Assembly (NCBI RefSeq): GCF_018100795.1
Contig: NZ_JAGJDY010000011.1
Coordinates: 1 to 64,000, forward strand
Length of the DNA stretch: 64,000 nucleotides
Direction: 5' to 3'
Source: Alteromonas sp. MMG017
Lineage (GTDB): Bacteria; Pseudomonadota; Gammaproteobacteria; Enterobacterales; Alteromonadaceae
The notes under the pieces were generated by a model. That model saw only the letters and a list, made by a program, of their open reading frames with translations. It was not told the DNA's origin and ran no database searches. A program made the position numbers and the translations under genes. This document shows positions 38,684-49,380 of the stretch, in pieces. How positions within the stretch are numbered: the stretch's first letter is position 1; every line of letters begins with the position of its first letter.

Positions 38684-39640
38684 ATGAAAGCATTACGAGC
38701 ATATGCGCCAGCATCTATTGGCAATGTAAGTTTAGGGTTTGATGTACTAGGCGCCGCACTTGCCCCTATTGATGGCACGCGCTTAGGCGACGAAGTCGAT
38801 ATTGAAAGTGCCGATACCTTTTCGTTAAACACGGTTGGCCCTTTCGCACACAAATTGCCTGGCGACGCCGATAGCAATATTGTGACGCAATGCTATCACT
38901 ACTTTTGTGCGCAAATGGAAAAGGTGGGTAAAACCACCACACCAGTGGCGATGACCTTATCTAAAAACTTGCCTATCGGCAGTGGATTGGGGTCGAGCGC
39001 AAGCTCAATTGTTGCTGCCTTCGTTGCGCTAAATGCTTTTTTCGATTATCCCTTTGATGAAGACACTTTGTTGACCATGATGGGCGAATTGGAAGGGCAA
39101 ATCAGCGGTAGTATTCACTACGATAACGTAGCGCCATGTTTTGTTGGCGGTATGACATTGATGACAGGCGCTACGTCGCCAGTTACCTTGTCGCTACCTT
39201 TAGTGAAAGACTGGTATTATGCTATTTGTTATTCTGGTATTAGCGTATCTACGGCGGCCGCCCGCGACATATTACCCAAGCAAGTTGACATGGCCACAGC
39301 GCTAACGTTTGGTCGCCAGTTAGGGGTGTTTGTACACGCCTTACATGCAGGTGAAAATGAGCTCGCTGCGTCGGTGATGAAAGATGTGATTGCTGAACCC
39401 TATCGTAAACAGCTATTACCGGGTTTCGATGACGCAAGAGCCTTCAGCGAGCAAGAAGGCGCGTTAGCCTTTGGTATTTCGGGTTCAGGTCCAACGGTAT
39501 TTGCCGTGTGTGACAGTAAAGAAAAAGCGCAGCGTATCGTTGCCTATTTAGACGAACATTATATTCAAAATGAAGATGGCTTTAGCCATGTGTGCCAAAT
39601 CCCTGAGCAGGGAACCACGGTTGGCCCTATCGCTCAATGA
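38684..39640 (+). CDS. thrB: homoserine kinase
   Basis: A 318-residue GHMP kinase that phosphorylates homoserine. The substrate and ATP motifs are YAPASIGNVSLGFDVLG, LPIGSGLGSSASSIVAAF and GISGSGPTVFAVCDS. It is second of thrABC, 62 bp after thrA. Length and order match E. coli. Confidence 0.96.
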   Translation: MKALRAYAPASIGNVSLGFDVLGAALAPIDGTRLGDEVDIESADTFSLNTVGPFAHKLPGDADSNIVTQCYHYFCAQMEKVGKTTTPVAMTLSKNLPIGSGLGSSASSIVAAFVALNAFFDYPFDEDTLLTMMGELEGQISGSIHYDNVAPCFVGGMTLMTGATSPVTLSLPLVKDWYYAICYSGISVSTAAARDILPKQVDMATALTFGRQLGVFVHALHAGENELAASVMKDVIAEPYRKQLLPGFDDARAFSEQEGALAFGISGSGPTVFAVCDSKEKAQRIVAYLDEHYIQNEDGFSHVCQIPEQGTTVGPIAQ

Positions 39641-39690
39641 AGTGATACAGCAGCTAGATGTTACGGCACAACGAAAAAAGGTATTAAAAC

Positions 39691-40977
39691 GTGGAATTGG
39701 TTAATTTAAAAGATGCACAGGACACTGCCTCATTCTCTGAAGCAGTTAAAAGAGGGTTGGGTAAACAACAAGGTTTGTATTTCCCTACTCATATTCCGAA
39801 ACTAGAAAACATTGATGAACTGCTTGAAATGCCGTTCGCAGAGCGCAGCATAGCGGTACTTCGTGCCATTATTGGTGATGAGCTTAACAATGGCGAACTA
39901 GAAGAAATCATAAATACTGCGTTTGCCTTTGGCGCGCCGGTAGAGCAAGTAAGCGACAATGTTTATACCTTGGAGCTTTTCCACGGGCCCACGTTGGCGT
40001 TTAAAGATTTTGGCGGTCGCTTTATGGCGCAGACCTTATCAAGAATTAGTGAAGGTAAACCGGTCACTATTCTTACTGCCACCTCTGGAGATACAGGGGC
40101 TGCGGTAGCGCATGCGTTCCACGGTATTGATAATATCAATGTGGTTATTTTGTTCCCTAAAGGGAAAATTAGCGCACTGCAAGAAAAGCTGTTTACCACC
40201 CTTGGTGGCAATATTCACACAGTTGCCGTTGAGTCTGACTTTGATGAATGTCAGTCGCTAGTGAAGGCCTCATTCGACGACCCGGATATTCGTGAAGGTT
40301 TACACCTTAACTCAGCTAACTCAATTAATATCAGTCGCTTGCTAGCTCAAGTGTGTTATTACTTTGAAGCGGTAAGTCAGCTACCTAAAGAAAAGCGCGA
40401 CCAACTGGTTATCTCGGTACCAAGTGGTAACTTTGGTAACCTAACTGCCGGTATGATTGCTAAATCAATGGGCTTGCCGATTAAACGCTTTATCGCTGCT
40501 ACTAACGCCAACGATACTGTGCCTCGCTATTTAAAAACCGGCGAGTGGGCGCCGAAGAAGACAGTCGCTACCATGTCGAATGCAATGGATGTTAGCCAAC
40601 CTAACAACTGGCCGCGCATTGAAGCCCTAATTGAGCAAGGCTATGTAGATAAAAGCTGCTTAAAAGGCGAAATGGTAGATGAAGAGTACACTCAGTTAGC
40701 CATGCGCCAATTAGCACAGCTGGGCTACACCAGTGAGCCTCATGCGGCTATTGCTTACCGTGCAGTAAGCCACGACCTAGAAGACGGCGAAATCGGTCTA
40801 TTCTTGGGAACTGCACACCCTGCAAAATTCCGTGAGACGGTAGAAAACGTGCTGGGTACACCTATCAGCTTACCTAAGCCGTTAGCTGATGTAGCCGGTG
40901 AAGACAGCCTGGCGGTTGATTTGCCTGCCTCTTACGATGCTTTAAAACAGCATATGTTGGATTTACTAAAAGCGTGA
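39691..40977 (+). CDS. thrC: threonine synthase
   Basis: A 428-residue PLP enzyme converting O-phosphohomoserine to threonine (E. coli 428). The PLP lysine is in [10 protein letters not shown] and the phosphate loop in [28 protein letters not shown] also contacts PLP. The start is GTG with AAAGG upstream. The stop overlaps the next gene, ung, by four bases, an unusual addition to the thr operon. Confidence 0.96.
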   Translation: MELVNLKDAQDTASFSEAVKRGLGKQQGLYFPTHIPKLENIDELLEMPFAERSIAVLRAIIGDELNNGELEEIINTAFAFGAPVEQVSDNVYTLELFHGPTLAFKDFGGRFMAQTLSRISEGKPVTILTATSGDTGAAVAHAFHGIDNINVVILFPKGKISALQEKLFTTLGGNIHTVAVESDFDECQSLVKASFDDPDIREGLHLNSANSINISRLLAQVCYYFEAVSQLPKEKRDQLVISVPSGNFGNLTAGMIAKSMGLPIKRFIAATNANDTVPRYLKTGEWAPKKTVATMSNAMDVSQPNNWPRIEALIEQGYVDKSCLKGEMVDEEYTQLAMRQLAQLGYTSEPHAAIAYRAVSHDLEDGEIGLFLGTAHPAKFRETVENVLGTPISLPKPLADVAGEDSLAVDLPASYDALKQHMLDLLKA

Positions 40978-41633
40978 CCACATGGGCACAAGCATTGGGC
41001 GGTGAAGAAGACAAACCTTACTTCAAAGCCTTAATGCAAAAAGTAGCATCTGAACGTGAAGCGGGTAAAATTATTTACCCGCCTTCGGAAGATGTATTCA
41101 ACGCACTGAACATAACACCGCTTGAAAAGGTTAAGGTAGTGATATTAGGGCAAGACCCTTATCACGGGCCACATCAAGCCCACGGCTTATGCTTCTCAGT
41201 TTTACCAAATATTAAAACACCCCCCTCGCTGGTTAATATTTATAAAGAATTGGCCAACGATATTAGCGACTTCTCAATTCCAAATCATGGCACCCTTACC
41301 CCTTGGGCAAAGCAAGGCGTACTGCTGCTTAATACGGTATTAACGGTAGAGCAGGGCAAGGCGCATAGTCATGCTAAGTGGGGCTGGGAAACCTATACCG
41401 ATGCGGTAATAGAGGCGGTTAACACGCACGCAGAAAACGTGGTGTTTTTATTGTGGGGCAGTCACGCACAGAAAAAAGGCAAGCATATCGATCGCACTAA
41501 GCACTGTGTGCTGCATGCGCCGCATCCGTCACCATTATCAGCTTACAGAGGCTTCTTTGGCTGCAAACATTTTAGCGACACCAATGCCTACCTAACAAGC
41601 AAAGGGCTCTCACCCATTCATTGGCAGGTATAG
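40974..41633 (+). CDS. ung: uracil-DNA glycosylase
   Basis: A 219-residue family 1 UDG that removes uracil from DNA. The water-activating loop is [22 protein letters not shown] (catalytic Asp in GQDPYH) and the Leu-intercalation/His motif is [20 protein letters not shown]. The start is GTG inside the thrC stop (GTGA), so translation is probably coupled to threonine synthesis; a promoter of its own inside thrC cannot be excluded. Confidence 0.96.
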   Translation: MTTWAQALGGEEDKPYFKALMQKVASEREAGKIIYPPSEDVFNALNITPLEKVKVVILGQDPYHGPHQAHGLCFSVLPNIKTPPSLVNIYKELANDISDFSIPNHGTLTPWAKQGVLLLNTVLTVEQGKAHSHAKWGWETYTDAVIEAVNTHAENVVFLLWGSHAQKKGKHIDRTKHCVLHAPHPSPLSAYRGFFGCKHFSDTNAYLTSKGLSPIHWQV

Positions 41634-41743
41634 TGTATGGCAGCCTCTGGCAGTTATTGCCTCTGGAAAGCACAGCGAGTGACTAAAAGCCAGCGTCAGC
41701 CATAGTACTTATGCAGCGTCGAAAGTTAAGAAACCTGAAAGTA

Positions 41744-41775
41744 AAAAGGCCGCCTGTTATTAGCAGGCGGCCTTT
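41744..41775. terminator. rho-independent terminator, mainly minus strand
   Basis: Perfect 12-bp stem AAAGGCCGCCTG/CAGGCGGCCTTT with a 7-nt loop. On the minus strand it is followed by five T, ending the DUF3545 gene; on the plus strand, after ung, the T tract is short. Confidence 0.8.
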
Positions 41776-41778
41776 ATA

Positions 41779-41955
41779 TTATCTTTCCAGTGTTTCTAAC
41801 TCGTATTCGAAACCACAATCGAGTTCAGAGAGCTCCTTTTCCAGTTTGAAGCGATCTTGAAGCGCTTCAATCTCTCTCCACTTGCGTTTTTTACTTTTTG
41901 TTTTCGCTGGGCTTGCTTCAATATCTAGCATGGCAAATAAGTCTGATTTGTCCAC
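41779..41955 (-). CDS. DUF3545 family protein
   Basis: A 58-residue acidic and basic-patch protein: SPAKTKSKKRKWREIEALQDRFKLEKELSELD, then FEYELETLER. The start is GTG at 41955 with AAGGAG seven bases ahead; the open frame above it is spurious. DUF3545 proteins are short, coiled and found in Alteromonadales and Vibrionales with no known role. Confidence 0.75.
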   Translation of the reverse strand: MDKSDLFAMLDIEASPAKTKSKKRKWREIEALQDRFKLEKELSELDCGFEYELETLER

Positions 41956-42185
41956 TGGGATTCTCCTTTTTATTACCACTACAACAATACAGAGTTTTGT
42001 TTTTATTCCCTCTGTATAATTTTGTATCACAGCCACAATTAAAATAAAACAAGTAAATTTACTTTTTATTAACAAATTGTGACAGTATGATGACACAGGG
42101 AGATATCGTCAGCGTGTTTAGCAAAACAGTTGGCAGGTTACATACTTAGTAGCACATTAGCTTGTACGTTCTTATTTTCTGCCAA

Positions 42186-42214
42186 TAAAAACGGCCGGGG
42201 GTAAGCCGGCCGTT
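42186..42214 (-). terminator. rho-independent terminator of the tal-pgi operon
   Basis: Perfect 9-bp stem AACGGCCGG/CCGGCCGTT with a 7-nt loop, followed on the minus strand by five T. It lies about 50 bp after the pgi stop. Confidence 0.8.
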
Positions 42215-42262
42215 CAGTTATTATTTGCACCAAATTTGAGTGATTACATCACTCGGACTTCC

Positions 42263-43912
42263 TTATTTTGGTGCATTCGCTGCTCTGAAACGGGCAATCA
42301 ATTGTTGGGTAGATGCGTCAAAACTTTCTTCTTCCGCATTTCCCTGAATGCCTGCCAGTACTTGGTTGCCCAGTACTTTTCCTAACTCTACGCCCCATTG
42401 GTCGAATGAGTTAAGGTTCCAGATAACACCCTGAACGAATACCTTATGTTCATACATTGCAACTAGTGCGCCAAGTGTCTTAGGCGTAAGGCTATCAAAC
42501 ATTAAGGTGTTACTAGGCTTATTACCCGGCATGGTCTTGTGCGCCGCCAAACGAGTGCGCTGCGCTTCGTCTAAGCCTTTACCTTCTAAGTCTGCATAAC
42601 ACTCATCAAAGGTTTTGCCTTGCATAAGCGCTTGCGCTTGCCCAAAGCAGTTTGATGCTAACATCGCATGGTGTGTGTCATCTTGGTTAGGCACATTCAA
42701 TGGCAACATAAAGTCGGCCGGAATAACCCCAGAACCTTGGTGGATAAGCTGATGGAAGCTGTGTTGGCCGTTAGTGCCTTCACTACCCCAGATAATAGGG
42801 CCTGTAGCGTAATCTACCGCTTCGCCGCCTTGAGTGACCTGTTTACCATTACTTTCCATATCAAGCTGCTGTACGTAAGCTGGTAAGCCGCGAAGATAAT
42901 GATAATAAGGCAATAGCACCTGAGATTGCGCATCGAAGAAATTGCGATACCACACACCCAATAGGCCAAGTAAGACAGGTAGGTTTTGCTCTAAAGGTGC
43001 TGTTTTGAAGTGGGTGTCCATATCGAACGCGCCTTCAAGCAAGCCTTTAAAGTTATCAAAACCTAAAGCTAATGAAATAGGTAACCCAATTGCTGACCAC
43101 AACGAATAGCGACCGCCAACCCAATCCCACATAGGGAAAATGTTATCTTCTGCTATTCCGAACTCAGTGGCTGCTTTTACGTTTGAAGATACGGCAACAA
43201 AGTGCTTCGCGATATCTTCTTGCGTACCGCCAGATTTCAAGAACCAAGCCTTGGCAGAAAGCGTATTCTGCAAAGTTTCTTGCGTAGTGAATGACTTAGA
43301 AGACATCACAACAAGGGTTTCTTCATGGTCGAGTTTAGTTAACACATCATGAATATGGCAGCCATCAACGTTCGCGACAAAATGAACCTTAACCGTCTCA
43401 ACCGTATGAGGTTTTAGTGCTTCTGTCATGATCTTAGGACCAAGGAAAGAACCCCCAATACCAATAGCAACAATATGCTTCACAGATTTGCCTGTGTAGC
43501 CTTTGTGCTCGCCACTGTGAACTGATGCAGTGAAGTCGCGAATTTTATCAAGGGTGGCACGTACTTCTGGCATAACGTCTTCGCCATCAACCATGACAGG
43601 TGAATCAGAAAAGTTACGTAGTGCCGTGTGAAGAACCGCTCGTCCTTCAGTGCTGTTGATTTGCTCGCCGTTAAACATGGCGTCGCGGGCTTCATCTAGC
43701 TTACACGCACGGGCTAAATCAAACAGTGCACCTAACGCGTGTTCGTTTACGCGGTTCTTAGAGTAATCAAGAAAAATGCCGCACGCTTCTAACTGCATTT
43801 TTTCAGCACGTTTAGGATCGGCGATAAACCAATCACGCATGTGTGCGTCTTTTATCGACGCTGCAATTTGATTAAGTGCTTGCCATTGTGGCAAAGATGT
43901 CAGTGTACTCAT
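42263..43912 (-). CDS. pgi: glucose-6-phosphate isomerase
   Basis: Interconverts glucose 6-phosphate and fructose 6-phosphate (549 residues, E. coli 549). The motifs are [28 protein letters not shown], the PGI signature with active-site Glu/His ([18 protein letters not shown]) and the C-terminal Lys in [13 protein letters not shown]. It is 18 bp after tal on the same strand, coupling glycolysis with the pentose phosphate route. A GTGGGTGTCC sequence at 43010-43019 is read here as MDTHF. Confidence 0.97.
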   Translation of the reverse strand: MSTLTSLPQWQALNQIAASIKDAHMRDWFIADPKRAEKMQLEACGIFLDYSKNRVNEHALGALFDLARACKLDEARDAMFNGEQINSTEGRAVLHTALRNFSDSPVMVDGEDVMPEVRATLDKIRDFTASVHSGEHKGYTGKSVKHIVAIGIGGSFLGPKIMTEALKPHTVETVKVHFVANVDGCHIHDVLTKLDHEETLVVMSSKSFTTQETLQNTLSAKAWFLKSGGTQEDIAKHFVAVSSNVKAATEFGIAEDNIFPMWDWVGGRYSLWSAIGLPISLALGFDNFKGLLEGAFDMDTHFKTAPLEQNLPVLLGLLGVWYRNFFDAQSQVLLPYYHYLRGLPAYVQQLDMESNGKQVTQGGEAVDYATGPIIWGSEGTNGQHSFHQLIHQGSGVIPADFMLPLNVPNQDDTHHAMLASNCFGQAQALMQGKTFDECYADLEGKGLDEAQRTRLAAHKTMPGNKPSNTLMFDSLTPKTLGALVAMYEHKVFVQGVIWNLNSFDQWGVELGKVLGNQVLAGIQGNAEEESFDASTQQLIARFRAANAPK

Positions 43913-43930
43913 TTACTCATTCCCTATGGT

Positions 43931-44890
43931 TTATGCACTTAATTTTTCACGAAGCATTACTTCAAGCTTGTCTTGGTCTGCTGCGAAGTTGCGGATACCT
44001 TCAGATAGTTTCTCTGTTGCCATAGCATCTTGGTTCATTTCCCAGCGGAATTCAGACTCGGTCAAACGATCGCCGGGAGTTTTTGTCGCGCCGTTATCTT
44101 TAAGCTTCACAGTAAGCTCGCCCGGTTCATTGGCAAGTTCTTCTAATAAGGCTGGGCTGATCGTTAGGCGATCGCAGCCCGCTAGCGATTGAATTTCGCC
44201 AATGTTGCGGAAGCTTGCGCCCATCACTACCGTGTTGTAACCATGTTCTTTGTAGTAGTTATAAATACTGGTAACCGACACTACACCTGGATCTTCATCA
44301 GCAGCATATTCAGTTTTACCGGTCGACTTTTTGTACCAATCTAGAATACGGCCTACAAACGGTGAAATTAGGTATGCGCCAGCTTCGGCACAAGCACGTG
44401 CTTGGGCGAAACTAAACAATAAAGTTAGGTTGCACTGAATGCCTTTTTTCTCAAGTATTTCAGCTGCTTGAATGCCTTCCCAAGTCGATGCCATTTTAAT
44501 AAGAATACGTGACTTATCGATACCGGCATCTTGATAAAGCTGAACAAGACGCTCCGCTTTTTCAACTGTGGCATTTTTGTCGAAAGATAAACGGGCATCT
44601 ACTTCGGTAGAAATACGACCTGGAATAGAGTCTGAAATCTCTTTACCAATAGCAACGGCAAGTTTGTCAGATGCATCGATAAGTTGTTGGTCGTTATCTG
44701 ATGATTGTAGTTTGGCCCATGCTACTGAGTCGTCGATTAGGCTGGCATACTGAGGCAAGCTGGCGGCTTTTAACAACAAAGAAGGGTTTGTTGTTGCGTC
44801 TACTGGCTGGTATTTTTTAATTGCGTCAATATCGCCGGTGTCGGCAACGACCGTGGTGATCTCACGTAACGAAGCTAGCTGGTTGCTCAT
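43931..44890 (-). CDS. tal: transaldolase
   Basis: A 319-residue class I aldolase of the non-oxidative pentose phosphate pathway. The Schiff-base lysine is in [13 protein letters not shown], the substrate-binding Asp in [14 protein letters not shown], and FGRI-type loop [11 protein letters not shown] follows. The length matches TalA/TalB. It heads the tal-pgi operon. Confidence 0.97.
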   Translation of the reverse strand: MSNQLASLREITTVVADTGDIDAIKKYQPVDATTNPSLLLKAASLPQYASLIDDSVAWAKLQSSDNDQQLIDASDKLAVAIGKEISDSIPGRISTEVDARLSFDKNATVEKAERLVQLYQDAGIDKSRILIKMASTWEGIQAAEILEKKGIQCNLTLLFSFAQARACAEAGAYLISPFVGRILDWYKKSTGKTEYAADEDPGVVSVTSIYNYYKEHGYNTVVMGASFRNIGEIQSLAGCDRLTISPALLEELANEPGELTVKLKDNGATKTPGDRLTESEFRWEMNQDAMATEKLSEGIRNFAADQDKLEVMLREKLSA

Positions 44891-45141
44891 AATTCTCTCT
44901 AATCTTAAATTAAAAAACTCGGACGAATTGCCTGAAAGGCAAGTCGTGTAAAGCGGTTCGCTTTTGCGTATGTAGGGCGTAACAGTTTGATAGATTCAAA
45001 CGTTTGCGTATTTGGGTATAGTTATACCAAACCCGTGTGACAATTTATAGCGCAGACACGGGAAATACTGGCTAATCGGATTTCTCTGTTAACTTGATTT
45101 ATGGGTTTTTAACGGTAAATTCAACCTCAACTTTTTCACAG

Positions 45142-45150
45142 TGGTATAAT
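45142..45150 (+). promoter_or_regulatory. extended -10 promoter element of yaaA
   Basis: TGGTATAAT is a perfect extended -10 (TG-N-TATAAT) 28 bp before the yaaA start codon. No good -35 is visible, as is usual for extended -10 promoters. Confidence 0.55.
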
Positions 45151-45178
45151 GAAGCCTGAAAAAGATAAGGAGTCGAAG

Positions 45179-45955
45179 ATGTTAGTTGTAGTATCCCCAG
45201 CGAAAAACCTAGATTTTGAAACCCCTATTAAAGTGGATGATTTCACGCAGCCTACCATGCTTCAAGACACTGAGCGTTTGATGGAAGTGTGTCGTACCCT
45301 TTCGCCAGCCGACCTTTCTTCGTTGATGAAAATTAGTGACAAGTTAGCCACACTTAATGCTAATCGATTTGCTGAGTTTTCTACCCCTTTCACTGCTGAT
45401 AATGCGCGACAAGCCATGTACGCATTCAATGGCGATGTATACACAGGGCTAGACGCTAATACATTAAGTAATAAAGCAGTGAGCTATGCGCAAGACCACT
45501 TGCGAATTTTGTCAGGCCTTTATGGGTTGTTACGCCCATTAGATTTAATGCAAGCATACCGTTTAGAAATGGGTACCAAGCTAGCTAACCCTGAAGGTAA
45601 AGATCTTTATGCGTTTTGGGGTAGTCGCATTACACAGGTTCTAAATGACGCCATGCAAGCGCAGGGTGATAACGTTTTAGTGAACCTTGCTTCTAATGAG
45701 TACTTCAAGGCCGTTAAGAAAAAAGAACTTGAAGGTATGGTGATTACACCTGTCTTTAAAGACTATAAAAACGATCAATATAAGATCATCAGCTTTTTTG
45801 CCAAAAAAGCTCGTGGATTAATGGCAAGATATATTCTTGAAAACGAAGTGAGTGATGTGGAAGGGTTGCAGGCTTTCGATAGTGAAGGTTATGTTTATAG
45901 CGAGTCACAAAGCACAGCCACTGAGTTAGTCTTTTTACGTCGCCAAGACGCATAA
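45179..45955 (+). CDS. yaaA: peroxide stress protein YaaA
   Basis: A 258-residue UPF0246 protein, the same length as in E. coli, where OxyR induces it to lower free iron under peroxide stress; it binds DNA. Motifs are [50 protein letters not shown] and [11 protein letters not shown]. The ATG at 45179 has AAGGAG six bases ahead and is preferred over one ten codons earlier. No OxyR site was recognised. Confidence 0.93.
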   Translation: MLVVVSPAKNLDFETPIKVDDFTQPTMLQDTERLMEVCRTLSPADLSSLMKISDKLATLNANRFAEFSTPFTADNARQAMYAFNGDVYTGLDANTLSNKAVSYAQDHLRILSGLYGLLRPLDLMQAYRLEMGTKLANPEGKDLYAFWGSRITQVLNDAMQAQGDNVLVNLASNEYFKAVKKKELEGMVITPVFKDYKNDQYKIISFFAKKARGLMARYILENEVSDVEGLQAFDSEGYVYSESQSTATELVFLRRQDA

Positions 45956-46031
45956 GTTGTTTGCACCGCGTTTTGGCTTCAATATGGCTTTATGCTGTTA
46001 AATTGAAGTACTTTTAAACGCGGAGCACGCA

Positions 46032-46670
46032 ATGTATACACTTTATGGATACCCGAAAACTCGGTCGGTGAGGGTGGCATGGGCTTTAGAAGAAATTGGC
46101 TTACCTTACGAGTACAAGGTGGTGAATTTAAAAGCCGGTGAACACTTAAACTCAGCTTTTAAAACACTTAATCCGGCCACTAAAATTCCTGTATTAGTCA
46201 CTGAGGAAGGTGCGCTTTCTGAGTCGGCTGCTATTGTCACTTTCTTAGCTGAAAGGCATGCAATGGAAGAATTTATACCTGCACCCGGTACTTTCGCTCG
46301 CGGGCTGTATGAGCAAATGATGGTATTTGCTGTTACTGAATTAGAGCAGCCTCTTTGGAGTAAAGCTAAACATACGTTTGCTTTACCTGAGCAGCATCGT
46401 ATTGCTCAAATGCAAGATACAGCGGCATGGGAATTCGACCGAGCGCTAACGGCTTTCTCGCTACTTCTCAACGACAAAGAGTATGTGTGCGGAAGCTTGT
46501 TCACAATGGCTGACATTGTGACAGCCCAAGTGTTGTCATGGGCTAAAGGTAGCGATCTTGACCTTAAGTTCGACAATGTGAAATCGTACGCTGAAAGGGT
46601 GCTATCTCGCCCTGCTTATGAAAAAGCATGGCGCAATGAGATGGCACATTTGTCTAAGACTGATGCTTAA
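46032..46670 (+). CDS. glutathione S-transferase family protein
   Basis: A 212-residue GST. The thioredoxin-like N-terminal domain (1-78) has YTLYGYPKTRSVRVAWALEEIGLPYEY, the cis-Pro in NPATKIPVLV and the glutathione-binding ESAAIVTFLAE. An all-helical C-terminal domain follows with MADIVTAQVLSWA. The class cannot be fixed. It is a single gene after yaaA, with 76 bp between, and may share the oxidative stress setting. Confidence 0.88.
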   Translation: MYTLYGYPKTRSVRVAWALEEIGLPYEYKVVNLKAGEHLNSAFKTLNPATKIPVLVTEEGALSESAAIVTFLAERHAMEEFIPAPGTFARGLYEQMMVFAVTELEQPLWSKAKHTFALPEQHRIAQMQDTAAWEFDRALTAFSLLLNDKEYVCGSLFTMADIVTAQVLSWAKGSDLDLKFDNVKSYAERVLSRPAYEKAWRNEMAHLSKTDA

Positions 46671-46745
46671 TACTGCCTTATGAGTTTGATGTTGTTCGCT
46701 CATTTTGATAATCAATGCAGAGCGAATTAGCCTGCGGTTAAATAG

Positions 46746-47081
46746 TCAGCCCAGTTTTGCGCCATTAGGCACAGGTTTGTCGGGGCTGACTAACACCACA
46801 CCATCTTCACGATAGAAACCTGTCACCAAGCATTCTGACATAAATGGGCCTATTTGCTTGGGCGGAAAGTTGACGACAGCCACAATTTGCTTTCCCAACA
46901 ATTCTTCAGCTAAATAGTGTTCAGTTATTTGAGCACTGGATTTACGGGTTCCAATATCCTCTCCAAAATCAATAAGTAGTTTGTAAGCCGGCTTACGAGC
47001 CTCAGGAAAATCACTGACTTCAACAATAGTTCCTGTTCTTAATTCAACCATATCAAAGTCTTGCCACTGAATAGTGTCCAT
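46746..47081 (-). CDS. csaA: CsaA-like tRNA-binding domain protein
   Basis: A 111-residue OB-fold protein: [65 protein letters not shown]. This is the stand-alone EMAPII/Trbp111 domain, which binds the outer corner of tRNA as a dimer and has been linked to protein export in Bacillus. The ATG at 47081 has AGGAGG five bases ahead. It stands alone. Confidence 0.9.
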   Translation of the reverse strand: MDTIQWQDFDMVELRTGTIVEVSDFPEARKPAYKLLIDFGEDIGTRKSSAQITEHYLAEELLGKQIVAVVNFPPKQIGPFMSECLVTGFYREDGVVLVSPDKPVPNGAKLG

Positions 47082-47232
47082 CACATCCTCCTAGTTTCTA
47101 TCTAAGTGTTTATATAAGTGCTTATATAAATGCTTGTTCAAGCCAGTATAAAGGTTGTCGCCAACAACTAAGTTGCAGATAAGCCGTAATTAGTGGGTAA
47201 ATAGACACTAATTGCAAAATTGTTTCGTTCAT

Positions 47233-47452
47233 GGACACCCACCTTTTCGACATCCTACGTGCTGTCAGATTCGCAATTCAATGTATAGACACCCACATAT
47301 TTGGAAGATCTACGAGTCTACCTAAGCTAGGTTCGTTCATAGTCCTGAAATCGGACACCCATTCTTTTTGGCTAGTGGCTGACTCCCAAACATCTACAAA
47401 TACAGGGCTCACATTAAGAATCTCACCAATGGGCTCAAAAATGGACACCCAC
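47233..47452 (-). repeat. cluster of four GTGGGTGTC(C/T) motifs, leftward
   Basis: In the 660-bp space between csaA and the alginate lyase, GGACACCCAC or a one-base variant occurs at 47233-47242, 47287-47296, 47353-47362 (ending T) and 47443-47452. On the minus strand each reads GTGGGTGTCY. Spacings are 54, 66 and 90 bp. Each is flanked by A/T-rich sequence. Nothing else in the gap looks like a gene; the open frame over the repeats has no ribosome site. Confidence 0.8.
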
Positions 47453-47742
47453 ACATATTTTTAATATCGAACTCTCCTTTACATTTCACCACTACATATT
47501 GAGCAATCGTTCTCCACAATCAAATGAATGAAATGAAAGTATTTTGTAATTAAATTGTTTGAATGTTAAATTGGTATTACATTAATTCTTGGTTGGTAAT
47601 GTTTTCTGGTATGTTGAATCTGCCCCTAACAGCGCTCGTGATGGTTTATTGGTAATGCCATGGGTTGTTTTTACGGAGGAGGTACGTATCAAGCAAGTAC
47701 CGCATAAGAAGTACGCTTAACATATTATTACAGAGGTTTTTT

Positions 47743-49278
47743 ATGAGAGCTTTTCCTCAACGAGTAAGTCGTAGCAATGCGGCTATGTTGCTCCTACTTT
47801 CAGTATTCAGTGTTGGTGCTATTGCGGATGACGTTCCCGCTGATAAATTTGATTTGAGTGAGTGGAACATTACGTTGCCGACTGATGAAAATAATGATGG
47901 GAAGCCGGATAGTGTTTCAGTTAAAGACATCCAAGATTTTTCCCATCCTGACTTTTTTTACGTAGACGAAAAGGGCGGTATGGTTTTCACGTCTCCAAAC
48001 AAAGCGCTGACAACCGCGAATTCAAGTAATACGCGAAGTGAACTGCGCCATATGTTACGCGGAAAAAGCACACGAATTAAAACTAAGTCTCCTAAGAACA
48101 ACTTTACTGTAGCGAGTAACCCTATAGCGAAACGCTTCGGACGAGTAGGGGGCAAGATGGAAGCTACGTTAAAAGTAAATCATGTTGCTCTACGTGCGAA
48201 ATATCCTGAAAAAGCGCCTGCTTATTCCGTAGTTATTGGTCAGATACATGCCAGCAAATGGGAGAAAAAGGTGTCAGGCTTTGGTTGGGGGAACGAGCCG
48301 CTTAAAATTTATTACAAAAAATGGCCTAACCATGAAAAAGGCTCGGTATTTTGGACTTACGAAAGAAACCTTCCAAAAGATGATGCTAATCGAAGAGATA
48401 TAGCTTACCCAGTGTGGGGCAACTTATGGACAAACCCTGAAGATCCAGGGGAAGCTGGACTAGCTTTGGGCGAAGCACTGAGCTACGTAGTGAATGTACA
48501 CGGTGATGTGATGTATTTAACCTTCGAAGCTGAAGGTCACGAAACCGTTGAATACAAAATCAACCTCGCCAATGCTGTAGATGCTTACGGTAACCTCGAT
48601 GAACACGACCATCCATACGGTTACACTCTAGATTGGAATTACTTTAAAGCGGGTGCCTATAACCAATGTAGCACTAAAGACGATCCAGGTTTCTGGTATC
48701 CGGCGTGTTTAGGTACAGGCAACTGGGAAGAAGATAAAGCAAATGGCGATTACGCCAGTGTGACGTTCACACGATTAGAAGTAGGGGAGAGCGTTGCGCC
48801 AAAAGCTAATCATGGTGAACAAGCTAAAATTGGTGCCACGCTAAACGAAAAAGTAAGTATGAGTGTTAGTGAGGTTCCAGCCAATGCATTAACCGCTATC
48901 AAAGCTATTGAGCCATCTTTTACAGTAAATGAAGTGGAAAAAGAGCTAAAACATGGCAAGACTTATCTTGATGTTGAAGGTGTATTAGCCGACGGCAGAG
49001 AAATTGAGTTTGATATGCTACAAGTGGCTGACGAATGGAAAGTAGTTGAAGTACAAAGAGACATTGTGTGGTCGCAGTTGCCTGAGAATGTTAGTGGGGC
49101 ATTAAAGCAATCTTCACCTGATTTCGAAGCCAAACGCATTATTGAAAGTATTCAGCATGGTACTGGCATAACTGTTTACGAGTTTTACGCTGTAAACAGC
49201 CAAGGGAAGGAGTCTCGCAAAGAAGTGAAGGTAGAGGGCGGCGAAGCAGTTGTGCTGACGAAAGAGTGGCAGCACTAA
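47743..49278 (+). CDS. polysaccharide lyase family 7 alginate lyase
   Basis: A 511-residue exported enzyme that cleaves alginate by beta-elimination. The signal peptide ends SVGAIA-D. The PL7 hallmarks are RSELRHML (about 105), VIGQIHA (catalytic His, about 165) and YFKAGAYNQC (catalytic Tyr, about 305). After the lyase domain, residues about 380-510 form two PepSY-like repeats (LTAIKAIEPSFTVNEVEKEL and LPENVSGALKQSSPDFEAKR), an uncommon tail. The ATG at 47743 has AGAGG ahead. No other alginate genes are adjacent, so it appears as a lone secreted lyase. Confidence 0.9.
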   Translation: MRAFPQRVSRSNAAMLLLLSVFSVGAIADDVPADKFDLSEWNITLPTDENNDGKPDSVSVKDIQDFSHPDFFYVDEKGGMVFTSPNKALTTANSSNTRSELRHMLRGKSTRIKTKSPKNNFTVASNPIAKRFGRVGGKMEATLKVNHVALRAKYPEKAPAYSVVIGQIHASKWEKKVSGFGWGNEPLKIYYKKWPNHEKGSVFWTYERNLPKDDANRRDIAYPVWGNLWTNPEDPGEAGLALGEALSYVVNVHGDVMYLTFEAEGHETVEYKINLANAVDAYGNLDEHDHPYGYTLDWNYFKAGAYNQCSTKDDPGFWYPACLGTGNWEEDKANGDYASVTFTRLEVGESVAPKANHGEQAKIGATLNEKVSMSVSEVPANALTAIKAIEPSFTVNEVEKELKHGKTYLDVEGVLADGREIEFDMLQVADEWKVVEVQRDIVWSQLPENVSGALKQSSPDFEAKRIIESIQHGTGITVYEFYAVNSQGKESRKEVKVEGGEAVVLTKEWQH

Positions 49279-49380
49279 GTAAGCGTAAAAATTGAACGTT
49301 TTGCGACCAAATACAGTGATCTTGCTCGTGCACTTATCTACAGTATGTAATTCATTCTGTTAGGTTCTTAGGAGAACACA

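Noticed and set aside
47231-47464. 77-codon open frame over the motif cluster
   Set aside because: No Shine-Dalgarno, low-complexity placement and no domain; the reading frame is better explained by the repeats, though the phase is listed as an observation.
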